NCBI GenBank assembly: GCA_003225615.1
Contig: QIAS01000198.1
Location: forward strand, 1-6,459
Source: Acidobacteriota bacterium
Lineage (GTDB): Bacteria; Acidobacteriota; Terriglobia; Terriglobales; Acidobacteriaceae
Direction of reading: 5' to 3'
Length of the DNA stretch: 6,459 bases
Below, in pieces: positions 1 through 6,006 of the stretch. The notes beneath the pieces were generated by a model. It was not told the origin of the DNA. It made no database searches and saw nothing but the letters and a program-made list of their open reading frames with translations. The number at the start of each line of letters is the position of its first letter. Position 1 is the stretch's first letter. The position numbers and the translations under genes are program-made.

Positions 1-357
1 TTTGGCGTTTTGATTGAGCACTATGCGGGGGCGTTTCCGGTGTGGCTGGCCCCGGTGCAGGCGGTGATGATTCCGATCAGCGAGCGGCATGCGGGGTATG
101 CTGGGCAAGTTGCGGATCAGTTGAAGGCGGCGGGGGTGCGGGTGGAAGTGGATGCTCGCAACGAAAAGATGAATGCGAAGATCCGCGAGCATGCGATGCA
201 GAAGGTGCCTTTCCTGCTGGTGGTGGGAGACAAGGAGTCGGAGGCGGGGAGAGTGAATGTGCGGACTCGGGGGAAAGAGAAGACTGAGGATATGGCGGCA
301 GCGGAGTTTGTGGAGAAGATCAGGGAGCTGATCGCGCGGAAAAGCCCGACGCTGTAG
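1..357 (+). CDS. thrS: Threonyl-tRNA synthetase, C-terminal fragment (5' end outside window)
   Basis: This enzyme charges tRNA-Thr with threonine in the cytoplasm. The window enters the gene in frame at its first base, so only the last 118 residues of a protein usually near 640 are visible. The fragment opens with GVLIEHYAGAFPVWLAPVQ, the end of the class II catalytic core (just after the motif 3 arginine) and the linker to the anticodon-binding domain. The rest is that domain: a conserved RNEKMNAKIREH stretch near residues 53-64, then VPFLLVVGDKE near 69-79 and VNVRTRGKE near 85-93. These match the known ThrS C-terminus closely in order and spacing. The gene ends at TAG 355-357. No convincing terminator follows; there is only a weak TTCC/GGAA hairpin at 369-380 without a T-tract. 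The catalytic part cannot be judged here. Confidence 0.96.
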   Translation, partial: FGVLIEHYAGAFPVWLAPVQAVMIPISERHAGYAGQVADQLKAAGVRVEVDARNEKMNAKIREHAMQKVPFLLVVGDKESEAGRVNVRTRGKEKTEDMAAAEFVEKIRELIARKSPTL

Positions 358-398
358 TGCGGTTTTCGTTCCAGCCGGAAATCCATCATTCTTTAATC

Positions 399-426
399 TT
401 GACAGCGGCTCTCGACGGCGCATAAT
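399..426 (+). promoter_or_regulatory. Sigma-70-type promoter for the CBS-domain gene
   Basis: A perfect -35 box TTGACA (399-404) is followed by a 16-bp spacer and the -10 box CATAAT (421-426, five of six consensus bases). Transcription would start near 433, leaving a leader of about 60 nt before the ATG at 494. The leader contains a small inverted repeat, TCAGA (450-454) with TCTGA (467-471), of uncertain meaning. The site lies in the 136-bp gap after thrS and is the only obvious promoter for the three rightward genes that follow. Confidence 0.75.
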
Positions 427-493
427 GCCCGAATCCTGTTTGGACGGCTTCAGACCGAATTAAAGATCTGAGGCGGGCGGCAAGGAGGTTCCG

Positions 494-931
494 ATGAGCG
501 TACTGGAACTGTGTGATCCGGAAGCTGCGGCGGTTTCGGTCGAGGCAAGCGTCGCGGACGCGATTCGCACCATGCTTGACCGGCATGTTGGGGCGGTTGG
601 CGTGGTTGATGGCGAAGGCCGGGTGGCGGGGATTTTTACCGAGCGCGATGTTCTGCGCAAGATGGCGTTACAGCGTCACGATCCGGAAACGACGCCGGTG
701 CGGGAGATGATGACCACGCCGGTGGAGATGGCAACGCTGGCGACTGGGCCGGGAGAGGCGCTTGCCACTATGGTGGAGCGGCACTTTCGCCATCTACCAA
801 TTGTCGACAATAACGGTAAGCTGCTGGGGATGCTCTCCATCCGCAACCTGCTGCAATCCCGCATTGACGAATTGACCCAGCAACTGGATTCGCTGGAGCA
901 GTATGTGAGCAACGATGGGCCGGGAGGATAG
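494..931 (+). CDS. Two-CBS-domain (Bateman module) protein
   Basis: This 145-residue cytoplasmic protein consists almost only of two CBS domains, about residues 14-60 and 72-124. CBS pairs usually bind adenine nucleotides such as AMP, ATP or S-adenosylmethionine and act as energy or ligand sensors; the ligand here is unknown. Visible hallmarks are VGVVDGEGRVAGIFTERDVL (36-55) in the first repeat and LPIVDNNGKLLGMLSIRNLL (101-120) in the second, each the typical strand-turn-strand-helix end of a CBS unit. Residues 122-138 form a short predicted helix, possibly coiled-coil. The start is well fixed: AAGGAGGT at 482-489 sits four bases before the ATG. The consensus-like promoter at 399-426 suggests strong expression. 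DoxX follows 77 bp later on the same strand and could be co-transcribed. Stand-alone CBS pairs of this size are common and mostly uncharacterised. Confidence 0.92.
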   Translation: MSVLELCDPEAAAVSVEASVADAIRTMLDRHVGAVGVVDGEGRVAGIFTERDVLRKMALQRHDPETTPVREMMTTPVEMATLATGPGEALATMVERHFRHLPIVDNNGKLLGMLSIRNLLQSRIDELTQQLDSLEQYVSNDGPGG

Positions 932-932
932 C

Positions 933-960
933 GAGTACCGGGTACCTAGTACCGAGTATC
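933..960 (+). repeat. Heptameric tandem repeat array, GAGTACC type
   Basis: Four consecutive 7-bp units lie head to tail: GAGTACC (933), GGGTACC (940), TAGTACC (947) and GAGTATC (954). The array begins one base after the CBS gene stop codon. Each of the first three units has a self-complementary GTAC core, so the direct repeat is also an inverted repeat; for example GGTAC (941-945) pairs with GTACC (949-953) across a 3-base loop. A related array lies at 3507-3527. Confidence 0.8.
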
Positions 961-1008
961 AAGATGTTGTGATGGCCTGGCTCTGGATCAGAATGGACTG
1001 AGCTGTAG

Positions 1009-1518
1009 ATGCCTTATTACAATACCTCGCTTCCCAAGACGCTTGCTGTCGTGCGTATGGCGACGGCTATCTTTTTTCTTCTTTTTGGAGAATACAAGGT
1101 CTTTGGGCCGGGGTTTGCGCATGGCGGTTTTCAGCAGTATCTGCAGGGTTGGGTGCAGAGTGGGGCAGTAAGTTTTTATCGGGTCATACTGGCGGATTTG
1201 GTGCTGCCGCACGCGGTGTTTTTTGGATATCTGGTGGGGTTGGTGGAACTGTTCGTCGGTATTTGCCTGTTGCTGGGGGTATGGGTGCGGCCCGCTTCCG
1301 TGGTTGGGGCGCTTCACATGCTCAGTTTGACCATGGCTACCTGGTGGGAACCGGGCCATGGAGTTCCGGTATGGCGGTATTTTGGGGCCGAGTTGGATCA
1401 CCTGCCGTTGCTGTTTCTGTTCATCATATTTTTTGTTGCTGACGCCGGTCAGGAATGGGGCCTGGACGGATATTTAAGTGCTGGACGCGACGCCCACTCC
1501 TCCCGCGCAGGCTTTTAA
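1009..1518 (+). CDS. DoxX-like integral membrane protein
   Basis: This 169-residue protein has four hydrophobic segments, about residues 11-28, 66-92, 94-112 and 130-146, the layout of the DoxX/DoxD-like family. Members are small inner-membrane proteins, some linked to quinone or redox chemistry and many of unknown role, so the function here is not assigned. The first segment ends in FLLFGEYKVFGPGF (23-36); small-residue and charged positions there and LVGLVELFVGICLLLG (75-90) in segment two resemble the family. An in-frame TAG lies directly before the ATG (1006-1008), so the gene cannot start further upstream. No clear Shine-Dalgarno sequence precedes this ATG, and Met17 (RMATAIFF) is a weaker alternative that would cut into the first membrane segment. 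The gene ends 25 bp before the amidohydrolase, so the two are probably co-transcribed. Confidence 0.82.
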   Translation: MPYYNTSLPKTLAVVRMATAIFFLLFGEYKVFGPGFAHGGFQQYLQGWVQSGAVSFYRVILADLVLPHAVFFGYLVGLVELFVGICLLLGVWVRPASVVGALHMLSLTMATWWEPGHGVPVWRYFGAELDHLPLLFLFIIFFVADAGQEWGLDGYLSAGRDAHSSRAGF

Positions 1519-1543
1519 ATTCTGCTTCACTCTTTGAGGATCC

Positions 1544-2844
1544 ATGAATAAGAAGATTGCTGTTGCCTGTCTTGGGATGTGGGTTCTGTTGGCAGTGGAG
1601 TGCGGCTTTGCTTTCCAGGCTGCGCAGGAACAGGCGTCCAAACGCGTCGTGGTTCGGGCGGGGCGGCTGCTTGACGTGAAGACGGGAAAAACGCTTACAG
1701 ACCAGGCGATTGTCATTGAAGGTGACAAGATTGTCAGTGTGGGTCCGGCATCGGCAGCATCGGCTTCGGCAAGCACTATTAATTTACCCAATGCTACGGT
1801 GCTGCCGGGGCTCATTGATGCTCATACCCACATCACTTTCGATCCCAGGTCGGTTATTCGGGGCTGGGCGTTTCCATTCCGCGCGAAGCGCTGGTCGGCG
1901 CGAAGAACGCCCGAATTACTTTGGAAGCCGGCTTCACTACCGTGCGCAATGTGGGGGCGCGTGGTTTCAGCGACGTAGCTTTGCGGGACGCGATCAATGC
2001 GGGCGACGTTCCCGGGCCGAGAATGCTGGTCAGCGGGCCTGCTCTCAGCATCACCGGGGGACACTGTGATAACAACCTGCTGCCTTTTGAATATCACGCT
2101 TCCAGCGAGGGAGCAGCGGACGGGATCGAGGCGGTACAGCACAAGGTACGGGAAATCATCAAATATGGGGCCGATGTCATAAAGATTTGTGCCACCGGTG
2201 GCGTAATGTCGAAGGGAGATGATCCGAATACGTCGCAGTTCACGCTGGAGGAGATGAAGGCAATTGTGGCGGAAGCGCACCGGTTGGGCAGAAAAGTGGC
2301 GGCCCACGCCCATGGAGCACAAGGCGTGAGTTGGGCATCGGAGGCGGGCGTGGACTCCGTCGAGCATGGACATCTGATGGACGACGCCTCGATTGCGGCT
2401 TTGAAGAAAAATGGAACATATTTGGTGCCCACCCTTTATTTGATGGATTGGCATCGCGAGAACGCGGCCCGCAGCAACGTGCCGGAATACTCGCGGCGAA
2501 AAATGGAAATGGTTTCGCAAGTGGGTCAGAAAAATGTCGCGATGGCTGCCGGCGTGAAAATCGCATTGGGCACGGATGCTGCGGTGTATCCGCATGGGCT
2601 GAATGCGCATGAATTCGGCGTGTATGTGCGGTTGGGGATGACTCCCTTGCAGGCGATTCAATCCGGGACTTTGAATGGGGCGGACTTGTTGGGATGGTCG
2701 GATAAGATCGGGACGATTGAGGCTGGCAAGTGGGCGGACATCGTGGCGGTGGATGGAGATCCTTTGCAGGATGTGAGTACTCTGGAGCACGTGAAGTTCG
2801 TGATGAAAGGCGGGGCGGTGGTCAAGAACGAGTATGTGAAATGA
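1544..2844 (+). pseudogene. Secreted metal-dependent amidohydrolase (prolidase/imidazolonepropionase-like), frameshifted
   Basis: Two overlapping frames together encode one amidohydrolase. The first runs from ATG 1544 through the N-terminus and DAHTH motif; the second supplies the rest to TGA 2842-2844. Adding one T at about 1850 joins them and restores DPRFGYSGLG, giving 433 residues, a normal family length. Without the repair, the first frame runs on with unrelated sequence to a stop at 1976-1978. In repaired numbering all expected metal ligands of this superfamily are present: His94 and His96 (DAHTH), Lys214 (VIKICATGG, the carboxylated lysine), His255 (AAHAHG), His275 (SVEHGH) and Asp345 (GTDA). 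The N-terminus looks like a signal peptide: NKK, a hydrophobic core, then a possible cleavage after GFA at residue 23, so the product would be periplasmic or secreted. GAGGA at 1536-1540 supports the start. Homologues hydrolyse cyclic amides or dipeptides such as Xaa-Pro or Xaa-Arg; the substrate here is unknown. The lesion could be a real mutation or a base-calling error. Confidence 0.88.
1849..1851 (+). other. Frameshift point in the amidohydrolase gene (one T missing)
   Basis: The text reads CCCAGGTCGGTTATTCG at 1844-1860. One additional T beside T1850 gives codons for P-R-F-G-Y-S and fuses the upstream and downstream halves with no residue out of place. The downstream frame is closed by TGA at 1816-1818, and the upstream frame closes at 1976-1978, so the shift must lie between these points. 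No slippery heptamer of the X-XXY-YYZ kind is visible there. Confidence 0.85.
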
Positions 2845-2905
2845 AACTGGGGCGGAGCTTGGTGCGCGGATTGGCGCGCTCCGCTCGCAGGATGGGCGAG
2901 AGCCT

Positions 2906-2928
2906 GCCCTGAGCAAAAGCCGAAGGGC
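2906..2928. repeat. Short hairpin repeat, GCCCT...AGGGC type
   Basis: GCCCT (2906-2910) and AGGGC (2924-2928) form a 5-bp stem around a 13-base loop containing GAGCAAAAGCCGA. The wording CCCTGAGC...GAAGGG resembles a dispersed intergenic element I have seen in several bacterial phyla; this recognition is from memory and only one copy is in the window. It lies 60 bp after the amidohydrolase stop. Confidence 0.4.
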
Positions 2929-2952
2929 GCCCGTTCCCACGTGGGCATGGGC
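2929..2952. repeat. Imperfect 24-bp palindrome
   Basis: GCCCGTTCCCAC (2929-2940) is followed directly by GTGGGCATGGGC (2941-2952); ten of twelve positions are complementary, centred on CCCACGTGGG. It lies next to the GCCCT/AGGGC hairpin and 12 bp before the terminator. It may extend that repeat element or be a binding site; nothing in the sequence decides this. Confidence 0.4.
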
Positions 2953-2964
2953 GGATAAAAGACT

Positions 2965-2990
2965 AAGGCCGGCTGGGTAGCCGGCCTTTT
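2965..2990. terminator. Intrinsic terminator between convergent genes, possibly bidirectional
   Basis: AAGGCCGGCT (2965-2974), loop GGGT, then AGCCGGCCTT (2979-2988) make a perfect 10-bp GC-rich stem. On the plus strand it ends in TTTT (2987-2990), serving the amidohydrolase transcript. On the minus strand, 27 bp after the HU stop, the stem is followed by AGTCTTTT, a weaker T-tract. It therefore probably ends both transcripts, better in the plus direction. Confidence 0.85.
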
Positions 2991-3017
2991 GCATCTTCAA
3001 TTCGAAATTCAGGACAA

Positions 3018-3311
3018 CTACTTCTTGGGTGCAATCGCGTCCTTAGTGGCCTTGGCGACGCGGAACTTCACGACGGTCTTTGCCTTGATCTGAATCGGCT
3101 CGCCGGTCTGCGGGTTGCGGCCCATGCGGGCTTTGCGATGCGCCTTCACCAGGCGGCCTAATCCGGGGATTACGAAGATGCCATTCTTCTTGGTCTCTTT
3201 AATCGCGGTGTCGGTCAGATTCTCAAGAAAGGTAGCGGCGGTCTTGTTGTTGCTTCCGATCTTCTCGGCCAGATGGCGGACGAGTTGAGTCTTGGTCATA
3301 CCTGAAGCCAT
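3018..3311 (-). CDS. HU-family nucleoid DNA-binding protein
   Basis: This 97-residue, lysine-rich protein has the length and fold signature of HU/IHF proteins, which act as dimers, bend DNA and compact the nucleoid. Residues 5-45 give the two N-terminal helices (MTKTQLVRHLAEKIG and the segment up to IKET), followed by the beta-saddle IFVIPGLGRLVKAHRKAR (45-62). The conserved arm motif GRNPQTGE (64-71) is intact, including Pro67, which in this family intercalates between base pairs at the kink. A basic tail follows (KATKDAIAPKK). AGGAGG on the minus strand (3321-3316) lies four bases before ATG 3311 and fixes the start at MASGMTK; Met5 would be much too far away. HU and IHF subunits cannot be told apart reliably here. 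The gene is transcribed alone and ends at the shared terminator 2965-2990. Confidence 0.95.
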   Translation of the reverse strand: MASGMTKTQLVRHLAEKIGSNNKTAATFLENLTDTAIKETKKNGIFVIPGLGRLVKAHRKARMGRNPQTGEPIQIKAKTVVKFRVAKATKDAIAPKK

Positions 3312-3356
3312 GAAACCTCCTGTAAGGTTGAATTGTGTTCTGGAGCGATGGCGGCT

Positions 3357-3404
3357 ATCTTACACCAGCGCACTGTGGAAAAACACCATTTCAGCCTTAT
3401 TTTA
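3357..3404 (-). promoter_or_regulatory. Candidate -10 boxes for the HU gene
   Basis: Two possible -10 hexamers on the minus strand are TAAGAT (3362-3357), about 45 bp before the HU start, and TAAAAT (3404-3399), about 88 bp before it. Each matches TATAAT in four or five positions, but neither has a convincing -35 box at 16-18 bp. The surrounding DNA is AT-rich, as usual for a highly expressed nucleoid-protein gene. The choice between them is open. Confidence 0.3.
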
Positions 3405-3506
3405 TGCGGTTTTTATTGAGTTAGCACACGGAAAGGTGCATTAAAACAGCCTGAAGAGCCACTCCGGGGCCGAAATGGCCCTTGTGAGCGGGGCGGGGGC
3501 GGGACC

Positions 3507-3527
3507 CAGTAGCGGGTACCGAGTACC
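3507..3527 (+). repeat. Heptameric tandem repeat array, GAGTACC type (second copy)
   Basis: Units are CAGTAGC (3507), GGGTACC (3514) and GAGTACC (3521), followed by a broken fourth unit beginning GAG. The two full units are identical to units in the array at 933-960. GGTAC (3515-3519) and GTACC (3523-3527) can pair across CGA, giving the same small hairpin as in the first array. Confidence 0.7.
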
Positions 3528-3640
3528 GAGATTGACGCTTCGGTTGGTGCGGGCCGGTCGCTTCACGTTGCGGGGATTCATGCGATTAGGTCCGCACCTC
3601 CATTCGTGACAGGGTGGCACCGGCTTTGCAGGTTTTCTCA

Positions 3641-3649
3641 TGGGATAAT
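3641..3649 (+). promoter_or_regulatory. Possible extended -10 promoter for the cysteine-rich protein gene
   Basis: TGGGATAAT fits the extended -10 pattern TGnTATAAT with one mismatch in the hexamer (GATAAT). No -35 box is seen at the right distance. Transcription would begin near 3656, just at the ribosome binding site GAGGAG (3657-3662), so the leader would be very short. Confidence 0.35.
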
Positions 3650-3672
3650 GAATTAAGAGGAGATACTTTCAG

Positions 3673-4329
3673 TTGAGTTGTTCTATCTGCGAAATCCGTA
3701 AGGAGAAGCGATTTTGTCCTGCGGTGCATGGCAGGATTTGTCCGCAGTGTTGCGGGGAGCAGCGCGAGGTTAGCCTGGACTGCCCAAGCGAATGCGTGTA
3801 CCTGCAGCAGGCGCGAGAGCACGAAAAGCCGCGGTCGGCGGGCGAATTGGAGCCGGGGGCACTTTTTCTCCAGGTGGAGGTAAGTGAGCAGTTCCTGTAT
3901 GAACGGGAGCATTTGCTGATGGGTTTGAGTTACTCGCTCGCCAAGGCGGCACGGGCCGACCGTAATCTGAACGACCGCGATCTGATTGCTGCGCTCACCG
4001 CGATGGCGAAGACTTATGAGACGCTGGTGAATTCAGGATTGCACTACGAATCGCCAACGACCAGTGCGGCCCAGCACTTGGTGGCAGCCGAGCTCTCCAA
4101 TATGGTTAAGCAATACCGCGAGGCGGAGCAGAAACACATGGGCCACGTGCGATTGCGCGATTCAGAGGTTCTGAAGGCGCTGGTGTTTCTGGTGCGGATG
4201 GCGCATGGACGCACCTCGGGCAGACCAAAATCGCGGGCTTTTGTAGATTTTCTTTTTGCGCAGTTCCCGGAAAACAAGTCGGTCATCGCCTCGCCGGATG
4301 AGGCGGAGAGCCGCATTATTACTCCGTAA
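3673..4329 (+). CDS. Cysteine-rich, probably zinc-binding protein of unknown function
   Basis: I do not recognise a named family for this 218-residue protein. Its first 43 residues carry eight cysteines: C3, C6, C15, C23, C26, C27, C37 and C41, plus H19. The CxxC pair, ICPQCC and CPSEC groups are typical of structural zinc sites, perhaps two. From about residue 50 the chain lacks cysteines and looks soluble and largely helical (for example 85-120 and 128-175), with a basic, helical end near 176-205. There are no signal peptide or membrane segments. The start is TTG 3673: GAGGAG at 3657-3662 is ten bases upstream, and TAA and TGA stops in the same frame at 3646-3651 prevent a longer ORF; there is no ATG before the first CxxC. 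It is divergent from HU and convergent with the permease, so it is probably transcribed alone. Zinc ribbons often bind nucleic acid or protein, but that is only a possibility here. Confidence 0.8.
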   Translation: MSCSICEIRKEKRFCPAVHGRICPQCCGEQREVSLDCPSECVYLQQAREHEKPRSAGELEPGALFLQVEVSEQFLYEREHLLMGLSYSLAKAARADRNLNDRDLIAALTAMAKTYETLVNSGLHYESPTTSAAQHLVAAELSNMVKQYREAEQKHMGHVRLRDSEVLKALVFLVRMAHGRTSGRPKSRAFVDFLFAQFPENKSVIASPDEAESRIITP

Positions 4330-4364
4330 ACCAAGCCCCCCGAGCTAGCAAGACCTGCTTTGGG

Positions 4365-5735
4365 TCAAGGCCCAGTTGAGTCTGGCGATTCATCATCTGA
4401 AATCTGTGTCGTCGTTGGCAATTGGGCCCTCCGCCTCCGCCACAGAAAATATGCCGGCAGGCCCAGCCCAACTATGGTCAGTCCGATCAATGCATTTTTG
4501 CCGGCAGAGAATACCGCGTTGACGACGAGCAGTGCGGCCGCCAGCACGAACAGGAGCGGCGTCCAGGGATATCCAGGAACGCGGTACGGACGTTCCAGTT
4601 CGGGATGCCGGCGGCGATAGGAAAAAATTGCGGCCGCAGCCAGGCCGTAAAAGATCCACGCTACGAACATGGCGTAGTTGATCAGTTCCTGAAATCTCCC
4701 CAGACACGCCAGGAAAGCCGACCAGATTCCAAGAGCGATGATCGCGATGGCAGGCGTGCGGAAGCGCGGATGGACCTCGGCTAACGCGGGAAAGAACAGG
4801 CCGTCTTTGGACATCGCATAGAAAACGCGGGGGGCGGTCAACACCACACTATTGGCGGCACTGAACACCGAGATCAGGATCGTTAAAGCGACAATCTTCG
4901 CTGCGCCCGGTCCAACTACGGCGGATATGGAAGCGGCGGCAATCGTTTCCGCGTGTCCTGCCCGCTCGGGCCCAAGTGCGGCGAGATAGCCGACATTGGC
5001 CAGCAGGTACACGCCGATGAGGAATACAACCCCGGAAAAAAGGGCGCGGGGAAAATCTTTTCTGGGATTAAGGGCTTCACCGGCGCTGTAGGTGGAGAAT
5101 TGCCATCCCTCGTATGCCCACAAAACAGTAATCATCGCCAGCCCAAAACTTGAAAGCAGAGATCCCGAGGGATGGGCCGACCACAAAGAAGCGGGGATTT
5201 CGGAATATCCGCGGCCGAGGGCAAGCAAAGTTGCGCTGATGCCGAGAATGAGGGCTGTCTTGGCGAGCGTGGTCCAATTCTGCAAGTCGGAGCTTCGGCG
5301 CGTACCCCAGACGTTGACTGCGGTCACGACGGCAATCACCGCTATAGCAACGAGCTTGCCTGCCCAGGGTCCCAGCGGAATCACCGCTCCCAGATATGTG
5401 CTGAATGCCACGGCCAAAGCTGAAACCGAACCGCTGGCGACGGCCAGAAACATACTCCAGCCGTACAGGAACGCGGGGAGGGGTCCAAAACCGTCGCGAA
5501 TGTAGACGTAGAGGCCACCTGCTTCCGGCTTCATGGCTGCGAGCTCGCCATAGGTAAGCGCGCCGAGCAAGCAGAGAATTCCCCCGAAAATCCAGACCAG
5601 CGCGGCTGTGATGACGGAATGGTCGACCTGGTTGAGGATGCCCGCGGGAACCAAGAAAATTCCGGAGCCGATGACGGCGCCGATGATCAGCAGCACTAAA
5701 TCGCGTAGCCGCAGAGTGCGGATCAGTTCTGGCAT
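4365..5735 (-). CDS. APC-superfamily amino acid permease (LAT/SteT-like)
   Basis: This 456-residue inner-membrane transporter should move amino acids by proton symport or by exchange; the substrate cannot be read from sequence. The N-terminal membrane segment holds GAVIGSGIFLVP (19-30), whose GSGIF loop binds the substrate's amino and carboxyl groups in this superfamily. Further family marks are YGELAAMKPEAGGLYVYIRD (62-81), YEGW (208-211) followed by EALNPRKDFPRAL (220-232), APRVFYAMSKDGLF (301-314) and ERPYRVPGYP (381-390). The hydrophobic pattern fits 12 membrane segments and the length is normal. The C-terminal tail (433-456) is cytoplasmic-looking and polar. ATG 5735 has no Shine-Dalgarno sequence, but no other start codon in this frame lies nearby upstream. 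The gene lies 124 bp after tRNA-Leu on the same strand with no visible terminator between them, so read-through from the tRNA promoter is possible besides the candidate promoter at 5745-5773. Confidence 0.93.
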   Translation of the reverse strand: MPELIRTLRLRDLVLLIIGAVIGSGIFLVPAGILNQVDHSVITAALVWIFGGILCLLGALTYGELAAMKPEAGGLYVYIRDGFGPLPAFLYGWSMFLAVASGSVSALAVAFSTYLGAVIPLGPWAGKLVAIAVIAVVTAVNVWGTRRSSDLQNWTTLAKTALILGISATLLALGRGYSEIPASLWSAHPSGSLLSSFGLAMITVLWAYEGWQFSTYSAGEALNPRKDFPRALFSGVVFLIGVYLLANVGYLAALGPERAGHAETIAAASISAVVGPGAAKIVALTILISVFSAANSVVLTAPRVFYAMSKDGLFFPALAEVHPRFRTPAIAIIALGIWSAFLACLGRFQELINYAMFVAWIFYGLAAAAIFSYRRRHPELERPYRVPGYPWTPLLFVLAAALLVVNAVFSAGKNALIGLTIVGLGLPAYFLWRRRRAQLPTTTQISDDESPDSTGP

Positions 5736-5744
5736 GAGTGCCGG

Positions 5745-5773
5745 ATGATAAATGGTGGAGCAGGAACCCGCAA
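5745..5773 (-). promoter_or_regulatory. Candidate permease promoter giving a near-leaderless mRNA
   Basis: On the minus strand TTGCGG (5773-5768, three of six -35 bases) and TATCAT (5750-5745, five of six -10 bases) are separated by exactly 17 bp. Only nine bases lie between the -10 box and ATG 5735, so transcription would start within a few bases of the start codon. This agrees with the lack of a ribosome binding site. The weak -35 box keeps confidence low. Confidence 0.4.
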
Positions 5774-5859
5774 TGGAAGCTGGAATGAGAAGAATGACCA
5801 GACTTAAGGTTGGTGCGAATCTCGAACTGAGCAGAGAGCGCCAGCGGGGGAAAGATTAG

Positions 5860-5946
5860 TGGTGCCGAAGAAGGGACTCGAACCCCCACGCCCTTGCGGG
5901 CACATGGACCTGAACCATGCGCGTCTGCCAATTCCGCCACTTCGGC
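5860..5946 (-). tRNA. tRNA-Leu (anticodon CAG, reads CUG), CCA encoded
   Basis: The minus strand folds into a complete 87-nt class II tRNA including the encoded CCA (5862-5860). The acceptor stem pairs GCCGAAG (5946-5940) with CTTCGGC (5870-5864), with discriminator A at 5863 as expected for leucine. The D arm contains the GG of AATTGGCAGA, the anticodon stem is CATGG/CCATG with loop TTCAGGT, and the anticodon CAG lies at 5912-5910. The long variable arm GCCC-GCAA-GGGC is typical of tRNA-Leu. The T arm carries TTCGAGT with two G-U pairs at the outer end of its stem. A strong promoter lies about 60 bp upstream. No terminator is visible before the permease gene. Confidence 0.97.
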
Positions 5947-5958
5947 AAGTGACCACTT
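5947..5958 (-). repeat. Inverted repeat in the pre-tRNA leader, abutting the mature 5' end
   Basis: AAGTG (5947-5951) and CACTT (5954-5958) are perfect inverted arms around AC, directly next to the first base of the mature tRNA-Leu. In the precursor this could form a small helix at the RNase P cleavage site, though a 2-base loop means at best four pairs. A second inverted repeat, CCTTTC (5981-5986)/GAAAGG (5989-5994), lies further up the leader. Confidence 0.4.
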
Positions 5959-6006
5959 CTGCGCGGCGGCCCGCAGGCCACCTTTCAGGAAAGGACTACG
6001 AGTAAT

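Larger units (their letters stand above)
3312..3672. other. Divergent intergenic region between HU and the cysteine-rich protein
   Basis: These 361 bp contain no gene I can support. The HU-proximal part (3312-3430) is AT-richer and holds the HU promoter candidates. The middle (3461-3530) is very GC-rich, with a hairpin GGGCC (3467-3471)/GGCCC (3477-3481), a G-run at 3490-3503 and the heptamer array at 3507-3527. The end (3641-3672) holds a possible extended -10 site and the ribosome binding site of the next gene. Confidence 0.7.

Noticed and set aside
358..398. Terminator after thrS
   Set aside because: The TTCC/GGAA stem has four pairs and no T-run follows.
988..1401. Minus-strand 137-residue ORF opposite the DoxX gene
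   Set aside because: The sense strand encodes four clear membrane segments; the antisense product is a low-information His/Gln/Lys-rich chain.
1819..1978. Programmed ribosomal frameshift in the amidohydrolase
   Set aside because: A -1 shift would be needed, but there is no X-XXY-YYZ slippery heptamer and no homologue of this family is known to me to use frameshifting; a deletion or read error is simpler.
1822..3000. Minus-strand 392-residue ORF opposite the amidohydrolase
   Set aside because: It is antisense to a gene with all catalytic motifs, has no family features, and its length is explained by few stop codons opposite GC-rich coding DNA.
4330..4364. Terminator between the cysteine-rich gene and the permease
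   Set aside because: Only an imperfect pairing of CCAAGC with GCTTTGG and a short GCTAGC palindrome are present, with no T-tract on either strand.
5077..5940. Minus-strand 287-residue ORF starting inside the tRNA gene
   Set aside because: Its first residues are a translation of tRNA-Leu, and the rest runs out of frame through the permease gene; the composition is rich in Arg, Ser and His with no domain.
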